A stretch of 64,000 nt of DNA, from NCBI RefSeq assembly GCF_015864825.1, contig NZ_JADYWL010000004.1:351079-415078 (forward strand). The letters run 5' to 3'. Position 1 is the first letter of the stretch. Every line of letters starts with the position of its first letter. This document shows positions 49,719 through 59,457 of the stretch, piece after piece. The DNA is from Psychrobacter sp. NZS113 (GTDB lineage Bacteria > Pseudomonadota > Gammaproteobacteria > Pseudomonadales > Moraxellaceae). Made by a program: the position numbers and the translations under genes. Below the pieces are notes generated by a model. The model was not told where the DNA came from. It ran no database searches and saw only the letters and a program-made list of their open reading frames with translations.

Positions 49719-51062
49719 ATGCGTAAAATGAGTAAAAAATCTGCTATTAAGTGGGGTGTTATTGCCTTAATTGTCGTAGCAGTAGCGGCTTTGGCCTATC
49801 ACTTTCTGAAACCTGAAGAAGTAGGGCCAAACTACTTAACCGCCACGGTTGAGGTTGGTGATATCGAAAATAATGTCATGGCATCAGGTAAAGTTAAAGC
49901 GCTCAATACCGTTGATGTTGGTTCTCAGGTTTCTGGCGAAGTAAAACGACTCTATGTTGAAGTAGGTGATGAAGTTAAGCAAGGCGACCTAATCGCTCAA
50001 ATTGACCAAGTCACGCAAAAGAACACGCTGAGCAACCAACAAGCAACGCTTGAGCAAAGTGAGGCTGCCATAGAAAGCGCCGAAGCAGATGCATTGAGTA
50101 AGCAAGCCAGCCTAAAAAGTGCTTATGCTGCGCTTGCCAGTCAGCAAGCAGAGCTCAAACAAGCGCAAGCTGATTTTGCCCGCCTAAAATCACTGGTTGA
50201 AATCAATGCAATCTCACAACAAGAATACGACACCCAAGCCACTACAGTACAAACAGCCCAAGCTGCCGTTGATAGTGCGCGAGCAGATATTGATAATGCC
50301 AAAGCCGCTGTTGTAACAGCAAACGCCACCATTAACAGCCAAAAAGCTGCGCTACGCAAGTCTCAGACCGATGTAAACACGGCCCAAGAAGATCTAAATT
50401 ACACGACCATTCGTGCTCCTATATCAGGAACGGTGGTATCGATTACCACGGAACAAGGTACGACTGTTAACGCCAGTCAAACAGCGCCAACGCTAGTGAC
50501 TTTAGCTGACTTATCGACAGTACGTATCAACGCACAGATATCTGAAGCTGACGTTATTAATGTCAATGCTGGTATGTCGACTTACTTCAATATCATCGGC
50601 AACCCAGATAAGCAATATGATGGCATCTTAACCGCTATTGAACCAGCTCCAGAAGAGATCAGTGAAACCAGCTCAACCGATTCTGCTATCTATTATGTGG
50701 GCTACGTTGAGGTGCCCAACCCTGATCGTTTGTTTCGTATCGATATGACCGCTCAGATCTATGTCATTATTGATGAAGCCAAAGATGCACTGCTGGTACC
50801 ATCAACGGTTGTACAAGAAAGGTCTGCTAAAAAGAAAGTAGAAGGTCAAGCCCAAACTAGCAAATATGTACGAGTACTAAACGCTGACGGTAGCGTCGAA
50901 GAACGGGCAGTAACAGTAGGTATCGACAACCGAGTAAATGCGCAAATCTTGAGTGGTTTAAAAGAAGGCGAAGAAGTTATCATCAGTGGAGAGAGCACGA
51001 AAAAATCAGGTAGTGGTAAATCTCGCGGACCTGGCGGTGGTGGTGGCATTCCAGGAATGTAA
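49719..51062 (+). CDS. macA: MacA-like periplasmic adaptor of a macrolide/peptide efflux pump
   Basis: This 447-residue membrane fusion protein has one N-terminal helix (about 12-30), a split biotinyl-lipoyl domain (GSQVSGEVKRLYVEVGDEV and TIRAPISGTVVSITTEQG) and a long alpha-hairpin (about 95-205). Beta-barrel and membrane-proximal domains follow, and a Gly-rich tail (SGKSRGPGGGGGIPGM). MacA bridges MacB to an outer-membrane channel such as TolC. It stimulates the ATPase and binds LPS-like lipids in some species. It is followed by macB 90 bases downstream. No tolC gene is in the window. Confidence 0.92.
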   Translation: MRKMSKKSAIKWGVIALIVVAVAALAYHFLKPEEVGPNYLTATVEVGDIENNVMASGKVKALNTVDVGSQVSGEVKRLYVEVGDEVKQGDLIAQIDQVTQKNTLSNQQATLEQSEAAIESAEADALSKQASLKSAYAALASQQAELKQAQADFARLKSLVEINAISQQEYDTQATTVQTAQAAVDSARADIDNAKAAVVTANATINSQKAALRKSQTDVNTAQEDLNYTTIRAPISGTVVSITTEQGTTVNASQTAPTLVTLADLSTVRINAQISEADVINVNAGMSTYFNIIGNPDKQYDGILTAIEPAPEEISETSSTDSAIYYVGYVEVPNPDRLFRIDMTAQIYVIIDEAKDALLVPSTVVQERSAKKKVEGQAQTSKYVRVLNADGSVEERAVTVGIDNRVNAQILSGLKEGEEVIISGESTKKSGSGKSRGPGGGGGIPGM

Positions 51063-51152
51063 CCTATTCTTTGTATATGTTGATTGTAATAGAGCTGGTA
51101 CAAATCAGCTCTGCTACACCGACGCTCACGACACTTGATTAAAGACATTGCT

Positions 51153-53201
51153 ATGACTATATCTCAATCTTCTAAACCGTCGCCCATGAGCGCTGACGTC
51201 TCAGCAGAATCCCCAAAGAATAATGGATCCTCCATCGCTGATAATCCTATTATGCAGCTGTCAGGGATTATTCGAGAGTTTCCTGCTGGTGAGCAAACCA
51301 TTCGAGTCTTGCATGATATCAACCTAACCATCAATCAAGGTGAGATGGTCGCTATTATCGGGCAATCAGGTTCAGGCAAGTCCACTTTAATGAACATCTT
51401 GGGCTGCTTAGACCAAGCATCAGCTGGTGATTATAAAATTTATGGCCAATCAGCAAACAGGCTAGATGCTGATGAACTGGCTAAATTGCGCCGTGAGCAC
51501 TTTGGGTTTATTTTTCAGCGTTATCATCTGCTCGGTGATATCAATGCCAAAGACAATGTCGCCGTCCCTGCCGTATATGCTGGCATGAATACTGAGGCAC
51601 GCATCAATCGTGCCGAAAAGCTCCTGACAGACTTAGGACTGGGAGAAAAGGTAAACAATCGACCTAGCCAGCTCTCAGGTGGTCAGCAGCAGCGCGTCTC
51701 GGTTGCTCGTGCTCTGATGAATGGTGGCGATGTTATCTTAGCCGATGAGCCAACGGGTGCGCTAGATAGTAAATCTGGCGAAGATGTGATGGCCATCTTA
51801 CATGACCTAAATGATCAAGGTCATACCATTATTATGGTAACCCATGATCCCAAGCTTGCCGCCCAAGCCGAACGCGTGATTGAGCTAAAAGATGGCTATG
51901 TTATTGCTGATTATAAAACTGAGCATTACAAACGAACTGAAAAACAGCCTGAGCCTATTCTTAGTCAACACCGAAAAAGCGCGTTTGCCAGTTTTATCGA
52001 TCGCTTTTTTGAAGCATTTAAGATGTCGCTGCTTGCCATGCGGGCTCACAAAATGCGCACTCTATTGACCATGCTCGGTATTATTATCGGCATTGCAGCA
52101 GTTGTTTCTATTGTGGGTTTAGGTCAAGGCTCGCAACAGCAAATTCTCGCGAATATCAGCTCACTCGGTACCAATACTATAACAGTGAACGACGGCTACC
52201 CTAGAGGCGACCCAAGACGCCGTTACAATGATGACAACCTGACCCCAGAAGACTCAGAAGCGGTCGGCAATCAACCTTATGTCGTTAATGTCAGCCCTCA
52301 AGTGAATGCTACCTCTAGTGTGCGTTATCGCGGTGTAGAAGAGAGCTCAACTGTCAATGGTGTTGGTGAATACTACCTAGGGGTTACTGGTGAGACGTTA
52401 GCACTGGGTCAAGGGTTTGATGCGCAAAGTATCAGCCTGCGCAGTCAGGACATTATTATTGATAGCAATGCTCAAGAAGCCTTCTTTTCAGACGTTGCAA
52501 ACCCAGTTGGTGAAGTACTGCTCATCGGTAGTGTACCTGGGCGAGTTATTGGCGTCTTAGAGGAAAGCGACAGTGGTTTTGGCCCTGACGTTACCACACC
52601 TACCATATATATGCCCTATACCACGGTGATGTCACGTATTACTGGTAGTGCTAATATCGACCGTTTTATTGCATTGTTAGATGACAGCATCTCATCTAGC
52701 GCTGCTGAGTCTGCTATCTCCGACTTAATAGAAGGTCGCCATGGCAAAGATGACTTTGAGATTCGTAACTCAGACTCTATTCGTCAGACCATTGAATCGA
52801 CGACAGGCACCATGACGTTGCTTATCTCCTCTGTTGCCGTTATCTCATTAATAGTTGGTGGTATTGGCGTTATGAATATCATGCTGGTGTCTGTGACCGA
52901 GCGTACCAATGAGATTGGAGTACGAATGGCCGTAGGCGCACGGCAAAGTGATATTATGCAGCAGTTTTTGATAGAAGCAGTACTGGTCTGTATTTTAGGG
53001 GGCTTACTGGGTATTGGTATGGCCTTTGCCATTGGCGAATTGATCAATCGATTGGGCGGCGATAGTTTTAAAGTTATCTATTCATCAACTTCTATTATTG
53101 CAGCTTTCGTATGCTCAACGCTCATCGGGGTTGTTTTTGGCTTCTTGCCTGCCCGTAATGCTGCCAAACTTGACCCTGTAGACGCACTTTCTAGAGACTA
53201 A
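51153..53201 (+). CDS. macB: MacB-like ABC efflux transporter
   Basis: This 682-residue half-transporter has an N-terminal ABC ATPase domain: Walker A GQSGSGKST, signature LSGGQQQRVSVARAL, Walker B VILADEPTG and the His loop VTHD. A first membrane helix, a large periplasmic domain and three C-terminal helices with the typical VTERTNEIGVRMAVGARQSDI follow. MacB drives export of macrolides, enterotoxins or heme/peptide substrates from the periplasm; the substrate here is unknown. ATG 51153 is preferred over TTG 51135 because it lies in the normal family register. No strong ribosome binding site is visible before it. Confidence 0.93.
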   Translation: MTISQSSKPSPMSADVSAESPKNNGSSIADNPIMQLSGIIREFPAGEQTIRVLHDINLTINQGEMVAIIGQSGSGKSTLMNILGCLDQASAGDYKIYGQSANRLDADELAKLRREHFGFIFQRYHLLGDINAKDNVAVPAVYAGMNTEARINRAEKLLTDLGLGEKVNNRPSQLSGGQQQRVSVARALMNGGDVILADEPTGALDSKSGEDVMAILHDLNDQGHTIIMVTHDPKLAAQAERVIELKDGYVIADYKTEHYKRTEKQPEPILSQHRKSAFASFIDRFFEAFKMSLLAMRAHKMRTLLTMLGIIIGIAAVVSIVGLGQGSQQQILANISSLGTNTITVNDGYPRGDPRRRYNDDNLTPEDSEAVGNQPYVVNVSPQVNATSSVRYRGVEESSTVNGVGEYYLGVTGETLALGQGFDAQSISLRSQDIIIDSNAQEAFFSDVANPVGEVLLIGSVPGRVIGVLEESDSGFGPDVTTPTIYMPYTTVMSRITGSANIDRFIALLDDSISSSAAESAISDLIEGRHGKDDFEIRNSDSIRQTIESTTGTMTLLISSVAVISLIVGGIGVMNIMLVSVTERTNEIGVRMAVGARQSDIMQQFLIEAVLVCILGGLLGIGMAFAIGELINRLGGDSFKVIYSSTSIIAAFVCSTLIGVVFGFLPARNAAKLDPVDALSRD

Positions 53202-53318
53202 TAGTTAATAATTAACGCACTAAATCAGAATATTTAGAGTCTAAAACGGCTCTAATAACGAAATCCTGAAGAAATATGACTTTTTTCCTGATATTTTCAC
53301 TTTTTTTCTCATCTAGGG

Positions 53319-53346
53319 TTGTAATTGTCATAATTATATATATAAT
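53319..53346 (+). promoter_or_regulatory. Sigma-70 promoter for the tRNA-Lys transcript
   Basis: A -35 box TTGTAA (53319-53324) and a perfect -10 box TATAAT (53341-53346) are 16 bases apart. Transcription would start near 53353, about 200 bases before the first tRNA. Confidence 0.6.
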
Positions 53347-53493
53347 GTGCTCTCACGTTTAGGGATACAAACTCTTTAAACGTTTAAGCAAGCTTAATGT
53401 GTTTATTAATATTGAGTTTGTTTAACAAAGTTTTTGTTTAAAGAACTTTGACTTGCAGTTAAATGCAAACCTAGTGTTGATATCGAGTTTTTA

Positions 53494-53544
53494 GAATTTA
53501 CGAAAATGTAAATCCTCTTGCACTCGGATGAAGTAGTACTTCAT
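53494..53544 (+). other. Two small hairpins before the first tRNA-Lys
   Basis: ATTTAC (53496-53501) pairs with GTAAAT (53508-53513). It is followed by the near-palindrome ATGAAGTAGTACTTCAT (53528-53544) with TTTAT after it. The second tRNA is preceded by a similar pair at 53729-53779. They may be RNase processing or weak attenuation sites. Confidence 0.5.
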
Positions 53545-53558
53545 TTTATCCTCGCTCA

Positions 53559-53634
53559 GGGCCGATAGCTCAGTTGGTAGAGCAGTTGACTTTTAATCAA
53601 TTGGTCCCGCGTTCGAGTCGCGGTCGGCCCACCA
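53559..53634 (+). tRNA. tRNA-Lys (anticodon TTT), first copy
   Basis: This is a 76-base tRNA including an encoded CCA. The acceptor stem GGGCCGA pairs with TCGGCCC, the D arm starts TAGCTCAGTTGG, the anticodon loop CTTTTAA carries the anticodon TTT, and the T arm contains GTTCGAGTC. It reads AAA and AAG codons. Confidence 0.97.
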
Positions 53635-53728
53635 TATTTAGTATTACGCTTGTTGTGTACCCCACCCTATCAGGTAGCGGCATAATAAGTCACAAAGTTT
53701 AAGAAGGTTTCTTTTAGAAAACTTCACC

Positions 53729-53780
53729 GAATTTACGAAACTGTAAATTCACTTGTAGAGTTGAAAAGCAGTGCTTTTTA
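53729..53780 (+). other. Two small hairpins before the second tRNA-Lys
   Basis: ATTTAC (53731-53736) pairs with GTAAAT (53743-53748). AAAAGC (53764-53769) pairs with GCTTTT (53773-53778). The layout repeats that upstream of the first tRNA although the bases differ, suggesting that tRNA and leader were duplicated together. Confidence 0.45.
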
Positions 53781-53791
53781 TACGCTCTTCA

Positions 53792-53867
53792 GGGCCGATA
53801 GCTCAGTTGGTAGAGCAGTTGACTTTTAATCAATTGGTCCCGCGTTCGAGTCGCGGTCGGCCCACCA
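53792..53867 (+). tRNA. tRNA-Lys (anticodon TTT), second copy
   Basis: This 76-base tRNA is identical in sequence to the copy at 53559, including the encoded CCA. It lies 157 bases downstream of it, with a similar upstream hairpin pair. Both are probably transcribed together and separated by tRNA processing enzymes. Confidence 0.97.
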
Positions 53868-53873
53868 TATTTA

Positions 53874-53916
53874 GAGAGCCCAGTTACTATATCGCATAGT
53901 AACTGGGCTTTTTTTC
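53874..53916 (+). terminator. Terminator of the tRNA-Lys transcript
   Basis: AGCCCAGTTACTAT pairs with ATAGTAACTGGGCT (ending 53909) around a short loop and is followed by seven T. It ends the tRNA transcript just before the convergent MBL gene. Confidence 0.9.
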
Positions 53917-53925
53917 GTTTAAATT

Positions 53926-54723
53926 TTATTTTTTTTTTCGTTTTTTCTTAAAGACAGTAAAGTCGCTATTTTTTCGCCACAGCAGTTTATGCTTGATCGT
54001 GTCTTTAATTGTACGTGGATGCTTGGGCGCTTGCGTAATCAACATATCAAAAGTTGCGTCATCTATCGCCAGCTCATACCCATGTGCCATCATGACTACA
54101 GAAGGCTTTAACGCTTTTATCTTTTGGAGTGATTGAATATAAACTTTAGGATCATAGACGGGGAAAGGCGCCACAAACTTATGGCGTAGCTTGATGATTA
54201 AGTCAGCCGTATAGACCTGTCGACTGGGCAAATGAAACAAAGATAAATCGCGGTCTGTATGTCCTGGGGTCTCTAACACCTGCCACTCATCAAACCCCGG
54301 CACACAGTCACCCTCACCAACGGTGATGTCGGCTTTGAGATGTGCTGGATAATATAGATTTTTTGGAGAGCGACCTTGACGTCTCGCCACATAATGCGCA
54401 AGATTCATATCTACAAGGTGCATGGTACGCCCAGCGATACGGCTATACCACTGCGTATCTTTGTCTGCTGAGACAATTAGGCAACCTGTCTGCTCTCGGA
54501 ACTTATGTGCCCCACCTGCATGATCTGGATGCATATGAGTGACCACGACTACTTTTAGGTCGGTGACTGGTCTCTGTAACGTCGTTTTAATATAATCTAA
54601 TACCATCGGCACATCAGGGCGACACGCCCCATCTAGCAGCATAATCTTATCTGGATATACCGCCAGATATGTGCTTTGAATATATCCTTCTAAACGTACA
54701 ATTTCACATAAACTCATTTGCAT
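53926..54723 (-). CDS. MBL-fold metallo-hydrolase
   Basis: This 265-residue protein has the zinc motif H63-x-H65-x-D67-H68 (THMHPDHAGG), a later histidine in ETPGHTDRDLS, an aspartate in YTADLI and a histidine in MMAHGYEL. These are the usual ligands of two-metal MBL hydrolases. There is no signal peptide. The substrate is unknown; the group includes lactonases, glyoxalase II and RNases. The last residues are almost all Lys and Arg (FKKKRKKK), encoded by a run of A that also lies next to the tRNA terminator. It is downstream of katE by 216 bases on the same strand, beyond a terminator. Confidence 0.85.
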   Translation of the reverse strand: MQMSLCEIVRLEGYIQSTYLAVYPDKIMLLDGACRPDVPMVLDYIKTTLQRPVTDLKVVVVTHMHPDHAGGAHKFREQTGCLIVSADKDTQWYSRIAGRTMHLVDMNLAHYVARRQGRSPKNLYYPAHLKADITVGEGDCVPGFDEWQVLETPGHTDRDLSLFHLPSRQVYTADLIIKLRHKFVAPFPVYDPKVYIQSLQKIKALKPSVVMMAHGYELAIDDATFDMLITQAPKHPRTIKDTIKHKLLWRKNSDFTVFKKKRKKK

Positions 54724-54873
54724 TCCCTGCTACATGATTGGTCACTATAGTCGTCCTACCATAGGAGACGCTTTTAACGCGCCTTAGTAGACTTTAGTAT
54801 AACCCTCACTATTCATATTGTAATGACTTTGAGTGAACGCTTGTGACTATAAACCACTTTTCCTCACATAAAC

Positions 54874-54901
54874 AAAAACTCAGCACATAGGCTGAGTTTC
54901 T
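54874..54901 (-). terminator. Terminator of katE
   Basis: AAACTCAGC and GCTGAGTTT (54876-54884 and 54891-54899) form a perfect 9-base-pair stem with a 6-base loop. On the minus strand it is followed by TTG-TTT. It lies 40 bases after the katE stop. Confidence 0.75.
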
Positions 54902-54939
54902 GAAGAAATTTAACGTATTTGGAAACTGTGTGAGATTAA

Positions 54940-57027
54940 TTACGCCAAATCACGTACCTTTGGCTCACGCTCCCACAGACGAGACTTCGCATTTTCAATG
55001 AAGCTATCTAGTTCAGCCAGTGGCGTGACAAAACTGTCTTTTTCAACAGGGAGTTTACTCAAAATGAATTCATCCGTCGCACCGCAATAAGCAATCGCTT
55101 TACAATGGTTGTAAGCATCGTTGAACCAATCTAATGCTGAGCTGTCTTTTGCGAGCTTCTTAGCCTGTTCAGGCATGATGATACTCACTACCGCATCGAA
55201 CATCACTGACGGGCCACCAGCGAGACGCTCATCGGCTTGTATACGGGTGCCATCATCCAGTACCACTTCTTTATTAGGTGCTACTATCTTGACACTAGCA
55301 CCCTGCGCCTTAGCAGCATCTTCGAATTTCTTGACTTCACTACTATTAGAACCTTCTGCAACCAAGATACCGATCATACGACCTTTTAGGCTGTCAGGAG
55401 TTAAGCCAATAGTTTGTATTGCTTTAGACGTTGCCATGTCTAATACAGGTGCCGCAGCATCAGCAGGCTCTGGTAACTCCATACCGAGCGCTATTGCCAC
55501 ACGATTGGCCAAGTCTTCATCGATATGAATCAAATGACCAAGCATGCGAGCACGTACATGTGCCGTATCTACTTTACCTAGCTCAAAGGCATACGCCGTT
55601 GCAATGTGTGCTTGCTCCGTCGGTGTTTGGCTACGATAGAACATACGCGGCTGACTATAGTGATCGGCGAAACTCTCTGCACGTACGCGACCTTTGACGC
55701 CATCATCCAACTGCTCATGGAATGACTCAAAGCCACGTTTGGCACTTTCACGAGGTCTCGTTGGATCTAAGCTCTGTGGCTCATAAAGCGTGCGAGTTTT
55801 TGGTACTTGCATTTGCATATGACCATCTTGCTGATTGTTCGCAAATGGACATTTTGGTGCATTGATTGGGATTTGTGCAAAGTTTGGCGAGCCCAAACGT
55901 GATAGCTGGGTATCTAGATAGCTGAATAGACGACCTTGCAATAATGGATCGTTACTGAAGTCGATACCTAGTGGTAGATGTGATGGACAGAATGCCACTT
56001 GCTCCGTTTCTGCAAAGAAATTATCTGGGTAGCGGTTGAGCACCATTTTACCCACTACCTTCACTGGCACCATCTCTTCTGGAATCAGTTTGGTCGCATC
56101 TAAATGATCAAACGGAAACGCATTGGCTTCTTCTTCGGTAAATAACTGAACACCAAATTCCCATTCAGGATAGTCGCCATTATTGATTGATTCAAACAAA
56201 TCACGACGATGGTAATCAGGATCAGCACCCGATATTTTCACTGCTTCATCCCATGTGGTTGACTGCACACCCAGTACTGGCTTCCAATGGAAACGTACAA
56301 AGGTACTCTTGCCTTCTTCATTGATGAGACGATAGCTATGAATACCAAAGCCTTCCATCATACGTAGGCTACGCGGTAGACCACGATCGCTCATTAGCCA
56401 AATCAAGTTATGCATGGTTTCAGGAGTCAATGATACAAAATCCCAAAAGGTATCATGCGCAGATGCCGCTTGTGGGAAGCCGCGATCAGGTTCTGGTTTT
56501 ACCGCATGAATCAAATCTGGGAACTTCATCGCATCTTGGATAAAGAAAATCGGCATGTTGTTACCGACGATATCCCAGTTACCTTCTTCAGTATAGATTT
56601 TCACAGCAAAACCACGGACATCACGTGGCGTATCTTTTGATCCTTTATTACCAGCAACGGTAGAGAAACGGGTAAATAAAGGCGTCTGCTTATCTGTTTC
56701 GGTCAGAATTTTCGCCGTGGTATATTCTTCTAGTGATTCGGTCAGCTCAAAATAACCGTGTGCAGCACTACCACGCGCATGGACGATACGCTCAGGAATA
56801 CGCTCATGGTCAAAATGATGAATCTTTTCACGCAGTACGAAATCCTCTAGCAATGTGGGTCCACGACTGCCAGATTTTAGAGAGTTTTGATTGTCAGATA
56901 TGGCAACGCCTTGTTGCGTCGTCAAAACTTTAGCGTCATCACTGGCACGCTGATGGGTCTCGCCACCATTACCACGTTCAGTGTTCATGTCTTTAGCGGG
57001 GTCGGTATGATCAATATTATTATTCAT
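54940..57027 (-). CDS. katE: Large-subunit catalase (HPII type)
   Basis: This 695-residue catalase has the active-site signature [15 protein letters not shown] (72-86), with catalytic His83. The distal Asn lies in GNNMPIFFI, and the proximal heme motif is [10 protein letters not shown]. Residues about 555-690 form the extra C-terminal flavodoxin/GATase1-like domain ([15 protein letters not shown]) that marks the large-subunit clade, as in E. coli KatE (753). It splits hydrogen peroxide in the cytoplasm. AGGATG lies about seven bases before the ATG. The transcript ends at the hairpin 54874-54901. Regulation (RpoS or OxyR) cannot be read from the upstream 216-295 bases. Confidence 0.95.
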   Translation of the reverse strand: MNNNIDHTDPAKDMNTERGNGGETHQRASDDAKVLTTQQGVAISDNQNSLKSGSRGPTLLEDFVLREKIHHFDHERIPERIVHARGSAAHGYFELTESLEEYTTAKILTETDKQTPLFTRFSTVAGNKGSKDTPRDVRGFAVKIYTEEGNWDIVGNNMPIFFIQDAMKFPDLIHAVKPEPDRGFPQAASAHDTFWDFVSLTPETMHNLIWLMSDRGLPRSLRMMEGFGIHSYRLINEEGKSTFVRFHWKPVLGVQSTTWDEAVKISGADPDYHRRDLFESINNGDYPEWEFGVQLFTEEEANAFPFDHLDATKLIPEEMVPVKVVGKMVLNRYPDNFFAETEQVAFCPSHLPLGIDFSNDPLLQGRLFSYLDTQLSRLGSPNFAQIPINAPKCPFANNQQDGHMQMQVPKTRTLYEPQSLDPTRPRESAKRGFESFHEQLDDGVKGRVRAESFADHYSQPRMFYRSQTPTEQAHIATAYAFELGKVDTAHVRARMLGHLIHIDEDLANRVAIALGMELPEPADAAAPVLDMATSKAIQTIGLTPDSLKGRMIGILVAEGSNSSEVKKFEDAAKAQGASVKIVAPNKEVVLDDGTRIQADERLAGGPSVMFDAVVSIIMPEQAKKLAKDSSALDWFNDAYNHCKAIAYCGATDEFILSKLPVEKDSFVTPLAELDSFIENAKSRLWEREPKVRDLA

Positions 57028-57323
57028 TATGCATCCTAGCTAGTCATTAAAAGTAGGCTCTATGCAGAGCTGTATTTAATATTAGCCAAAAAATATGACT
57101 AATTCATGGCATTCCTTGTTAATGTTTGGTTAAATTTTGCATACGAAAAAACGCCTTTATTACTTTTTGTACCTCGTGCTATGATTAATAGTTCTTTTCC
57201 CTATTGTAATTATTCTTTACGATAAATCATCAAACAGTATCTTTGAGATTTATGGCTTCTTACAACCATGCATATCCATTTAGTTCGCTCATTTTCTTTT
57301 ACTATAAAACAGTGAGGCTACTT

Positions 57324-58115
57324 ATGTTATTTACTTCATCAGACTCTATCATCAGTCCTTTTCGCTCATTGGTACTAGGAACTTCTTTAGGGGTTGTCGG
57401 GCTAATGGTCAGCCAAACAGCGGCCGCTATTACGACCAAAAACGTTACCTATACGGTCGATGACCAAGCGTACGAAGGTTATTACGCCAAAGCCGACAAG
57501 CCTAATGCCCCTTTTATCTTATTGATTCATGACTGGGATGGGCTAACTGACTATGAGCGTAAGCGTGCGGACATGTTGGCCACCGAAGGCTACAACGTAT
57601 TGGCAGCAGATATGTTCGGTCAAGGCATTCGTCCTACTTCTGTTGAAGAAAACAAACGTCTAACTGGCGAGCTATATGACGATCGCAACAAGATGCGCCG
57701 CTTGCTACAAGGTGCATTGAATGCAGGACGCTTACAAGGTAACGATGTGCGTAAAGGCACGACCATGGGCTATTGTTTCGGCGGTACGGTTGCTCTAGAG
57801 CTAGCACGCTCGGGATTCCCACAAAAAGCCTTTGTACCCTTCCACGGTGCCTTTGACATCCCAACTGGTCAAAGTTATGACAATACCACCGGAGAGATAT
57901 TAGTATTCCATGGCTCAGCTGACCAATCTGTCTCTCTAGAAAGCTTTGCGACTTTGGGTAAGACACTAGAAGCAGCTAAGATACCTCACGAGATGGTCAC
58001 CTATAGCGGCGCACCACATGCCTTTAGTGTGTTTGGTAGTGATAGATATGATGCACGTGCAGATGAACGCTCTTGGAAGCGTTACTTGGACTTCTTAGCA
58101 GAAGAGTATAAATAG
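57324..58115 (+). CDS. Exported dienelactone-hydrolase-family protein
   Basis: This 263-residue alpha/beta hydrolase has a nucleophile elbow GYCFGG (Cys nucleophile), an aspartate in HGSADQSV and a histidine in GAPHAFSVFG, which together form the Cys-Asp-His triad of this family. The N-terminus (about 1-36) is a hydrophobic signal-like segment, LVLGTSLGVVGLMVSQTAAA, so it is probably periplasmic. ATG 57324 is chosen because GTGAGG lies six bases before it; the frame is open further upstream. Real substrates of these secreted homologues are unknown to me. It is divergent from katE. Confidence 0.85.
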   Translation: MLFTSSDSIISPFRSLVLGTSLGVVGLMVSQTAAAITTKNVTYTVDDQAYEGYYAKADKPNAPFILLIHDWDGLTDYERKRADMLATEGYNVLAADMFGQGIRPTSVEENKRLTGELYDDRNKMRRLLQGALNAGRLQGNDVRKGTTMGYCFGGTVALELARSGFPQKAFVPFHGAFDIPTGQSYDNTTGEILVFHGSADQSVSLESFATLGKTLEAAKIPHEMVTYSGAPHAFSVFGSDRYDARADERSWKRYLDFLAEEYK

Positions 58116-58144
58116 TCTAACCGCACAAAGCAGATAAGTAGACG

Positions 58145-58198
58145 AAAAAAGACACCTCAATAAGATCTTATAATGATCCATTGAGGTGTCTTTTTTTA
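58145..58198. terminator. Terminator between convergent DLH and DUF938 genes
   Basis: AAAAAGACACCTCAAT (58146-58161) pairs with ATTGAGGTGTCTTTTT (58180-58195). It has T runs on both strands, so it can act in both directions. Confidence 0.85.
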
Positions 58199-58213
58199 TA
58201 CAATCTTAAGCAT

Positions 58214-58873
58214 TTAATTCTTCCGAAATACCAATAGCTGATTATTAGCAGGCATTACATACGTTTTTAGAAGTTGTAGTTGATGAGTCTTTGCTAAACT
58301 GACAATGTCTTCTTTATGGCGAATACCACTATCAGGATTGCCTGCTCTCAACATCGCATCAAATCGCTGATTACCCTCACTGGTATATTTACCCTCTTCG
58401 TTAAATGGGCCATATACAATCAGTTTGCCATCAGTAAGTAGCGCATCACCAGCCAATGCAAATAAACGTTCAACCAAAGCCCAGCTGATAATATGCAGCG
58501 TATTGGCCGTAAATATTGCATCATAAGGTAAGTTTAACTGGCTATTGACAGGTACGGCATCCGTACTCAAATCAAACGCTAAAGGGGCATATAGATTGGG
58601 CGCAGGATAAGCATGATGCCAAGCTATTATGTGCCGATGATTACTAATCACATCACTCGTTTGCCATTGTAGCTCAGGCAGATTAGGCGCAAAATGCACA
58701 CTATGCTGACCAGTTCCAGAGCCAATCTCTAGCACATGATTAAAACCTTGCAGCTCGCTTTGCAACACTTCTAAGATAGGCTGCTTATTATTCTCACACG
58801 CTTGAGAAAACGGCAATGCAGCGATATCCACTTTACTATTCAGATTATCACTATTTACATCAGCGTCATGCAT
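58214..58873 (-). CDS. DUF938 family SAM-dependent methyltransferase-like protein
   Basis: This 219-residue protein has the SAM-binding motif VLEIGSGTGQHSVHFA. ALPFSQACENNKQPILEVL precedes it, and ANTLHIISW, then YGPFNEEGKYTSEGN, follow; this is the pattern of DUF938. The family is predicted to be a methyltransferase but no reaction is established to my knowledge. The ATG at 58873 has GAGAG five bases before it; a longer open frame reaching 59053 overlaps the upstream gene and looks spurious. It follows the flavodoxin-like gene by about 100 bases on the same strand and may be co-transcribed. Confidence 0.86.
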   Translation of the reverse strand: MHDADVNSDNLNSKVDIAALPFSQACENNKQPILEVLQSELQGFNHVLEIGSGTGQHSVHFAPNLPELQWQTSDVISNHRHIIAWHHAYPAPNLYAPLAFDLSTDAVPVNSQLNLPYDAIFTANTLHIISWALVERLFALAGDALLTDGKLIVYGPFNEEGKYTSEGNQRFDAMLRAGNPDSGIRHKEDIVSLAKTHQLQLLKTYVMPANNQLLVFRKN

Positions 58874-58974
58874 GACTACTCTCTCCAGACCGTCTATTAT
58901 CGTCTTAGTATTAATGTCGATAGATTCATAAGCATTGTCAAATCCTACCCTAGTCACTGCCAAATGTCTCAATA

Positions 58975-59457
58975 CTAGTAAATACCTGCTTCTACGCCAG
59001 CAGCAAGCGTCATGGCAAGCTCTTCTACTTGCGCAGCAAAGCTCTCTTGCCAATCACCCTGTAGTATCAGCGCCTCTTGCACCCAAGACCAACGCAGGCC
59101 TGTGATAATGGTTTTGAGCGCAAGCTTAGTACCCGTACCATCATGCCCTGCCCGTATGTATACCGCAAATGGCATGCCCTGCTTCTCTTCTAGCACTGGA
59201 TAGTAGCAACGATCAAAGAAATCCTTAGTCAGCCCTGCCATATACGCCAGATTTTCAGTCGTGCCTAACAGCAACGCATCAGCTGCCAACACATCTTCAG
59301 GCTGCGTATCCTGTGGTGACTTCAAAACGACAGTGACATCTATATCAGGATGATTGGCACCGTCATAGGCAGCCTGCGCCAATTTCTGAGTATTGGGCGA
59401 TGGTGCATGAGCGACGATGAGTAAGGTCTTATTAGCCATATTAGGCGTCTGTACCAT
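58975..59457 (-). CDS. Flavodoxin-like NAD(P)H-dependent FMN reductase family protein
   Basis: This 160-residue protein has a flavodoxin-type start (LLIVAHAPSPNTQKLA) providing the FMN phosphate loop, a second loop LLGTTENLAYMAGLTKDFFDR, and HDGTGTKLAL later. This resembles the flavodoxin_2/NADPH-dependent FMN reductase group. It probably transfers electrons to quinones or flavins in the cytoplasm. Its start overlaps the end of the osmC-like gene (59441-59457), pointing to coupled translation. The two may act together in oxidative stress, but this is inference. Confidence 0.82.
   Translation of the reverse strand: MVQTPNMANKTLLIVAHAPSPNTQKLAQAAYDGANHPDIDVTVVLKSPQDTQPEDVLAADALLLGTTENLAYMAGLTKDFFDRCYYPVLEEKQGMPFAVYIRAGHDGTGTKLALKTIITGLRWSWVQEALILQGDWQESFAAQVEELAMTLAAGVEAGIY

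Larger units (their letters stand above)
53202..53558 (+). other. Leader region of the tRNA-Lys pair
   Basis: After macB comes a weak hairpin (TTAGAG/CTCTAA near 53236-53257) with no T run, then the tRNA promoter and a leader of about 200 bases rich in T and A. The leader has repeats of GTTTAA and two small hairpins before the first tRNA. No protein gene is visible. Confidence 0.5.

Noticed and set aside
53559..53867. Assembly duplication of the tRNA-Lys gene
   Set aside because: The tRNA sequences match but the leaders and spacer differ at many positions, so they are real separate copies.
55121..55528. Plus-strand open frame of 135 residues inside katE
   Set aside because: It mirrors the catalase C-terminal domain and has no start signals.
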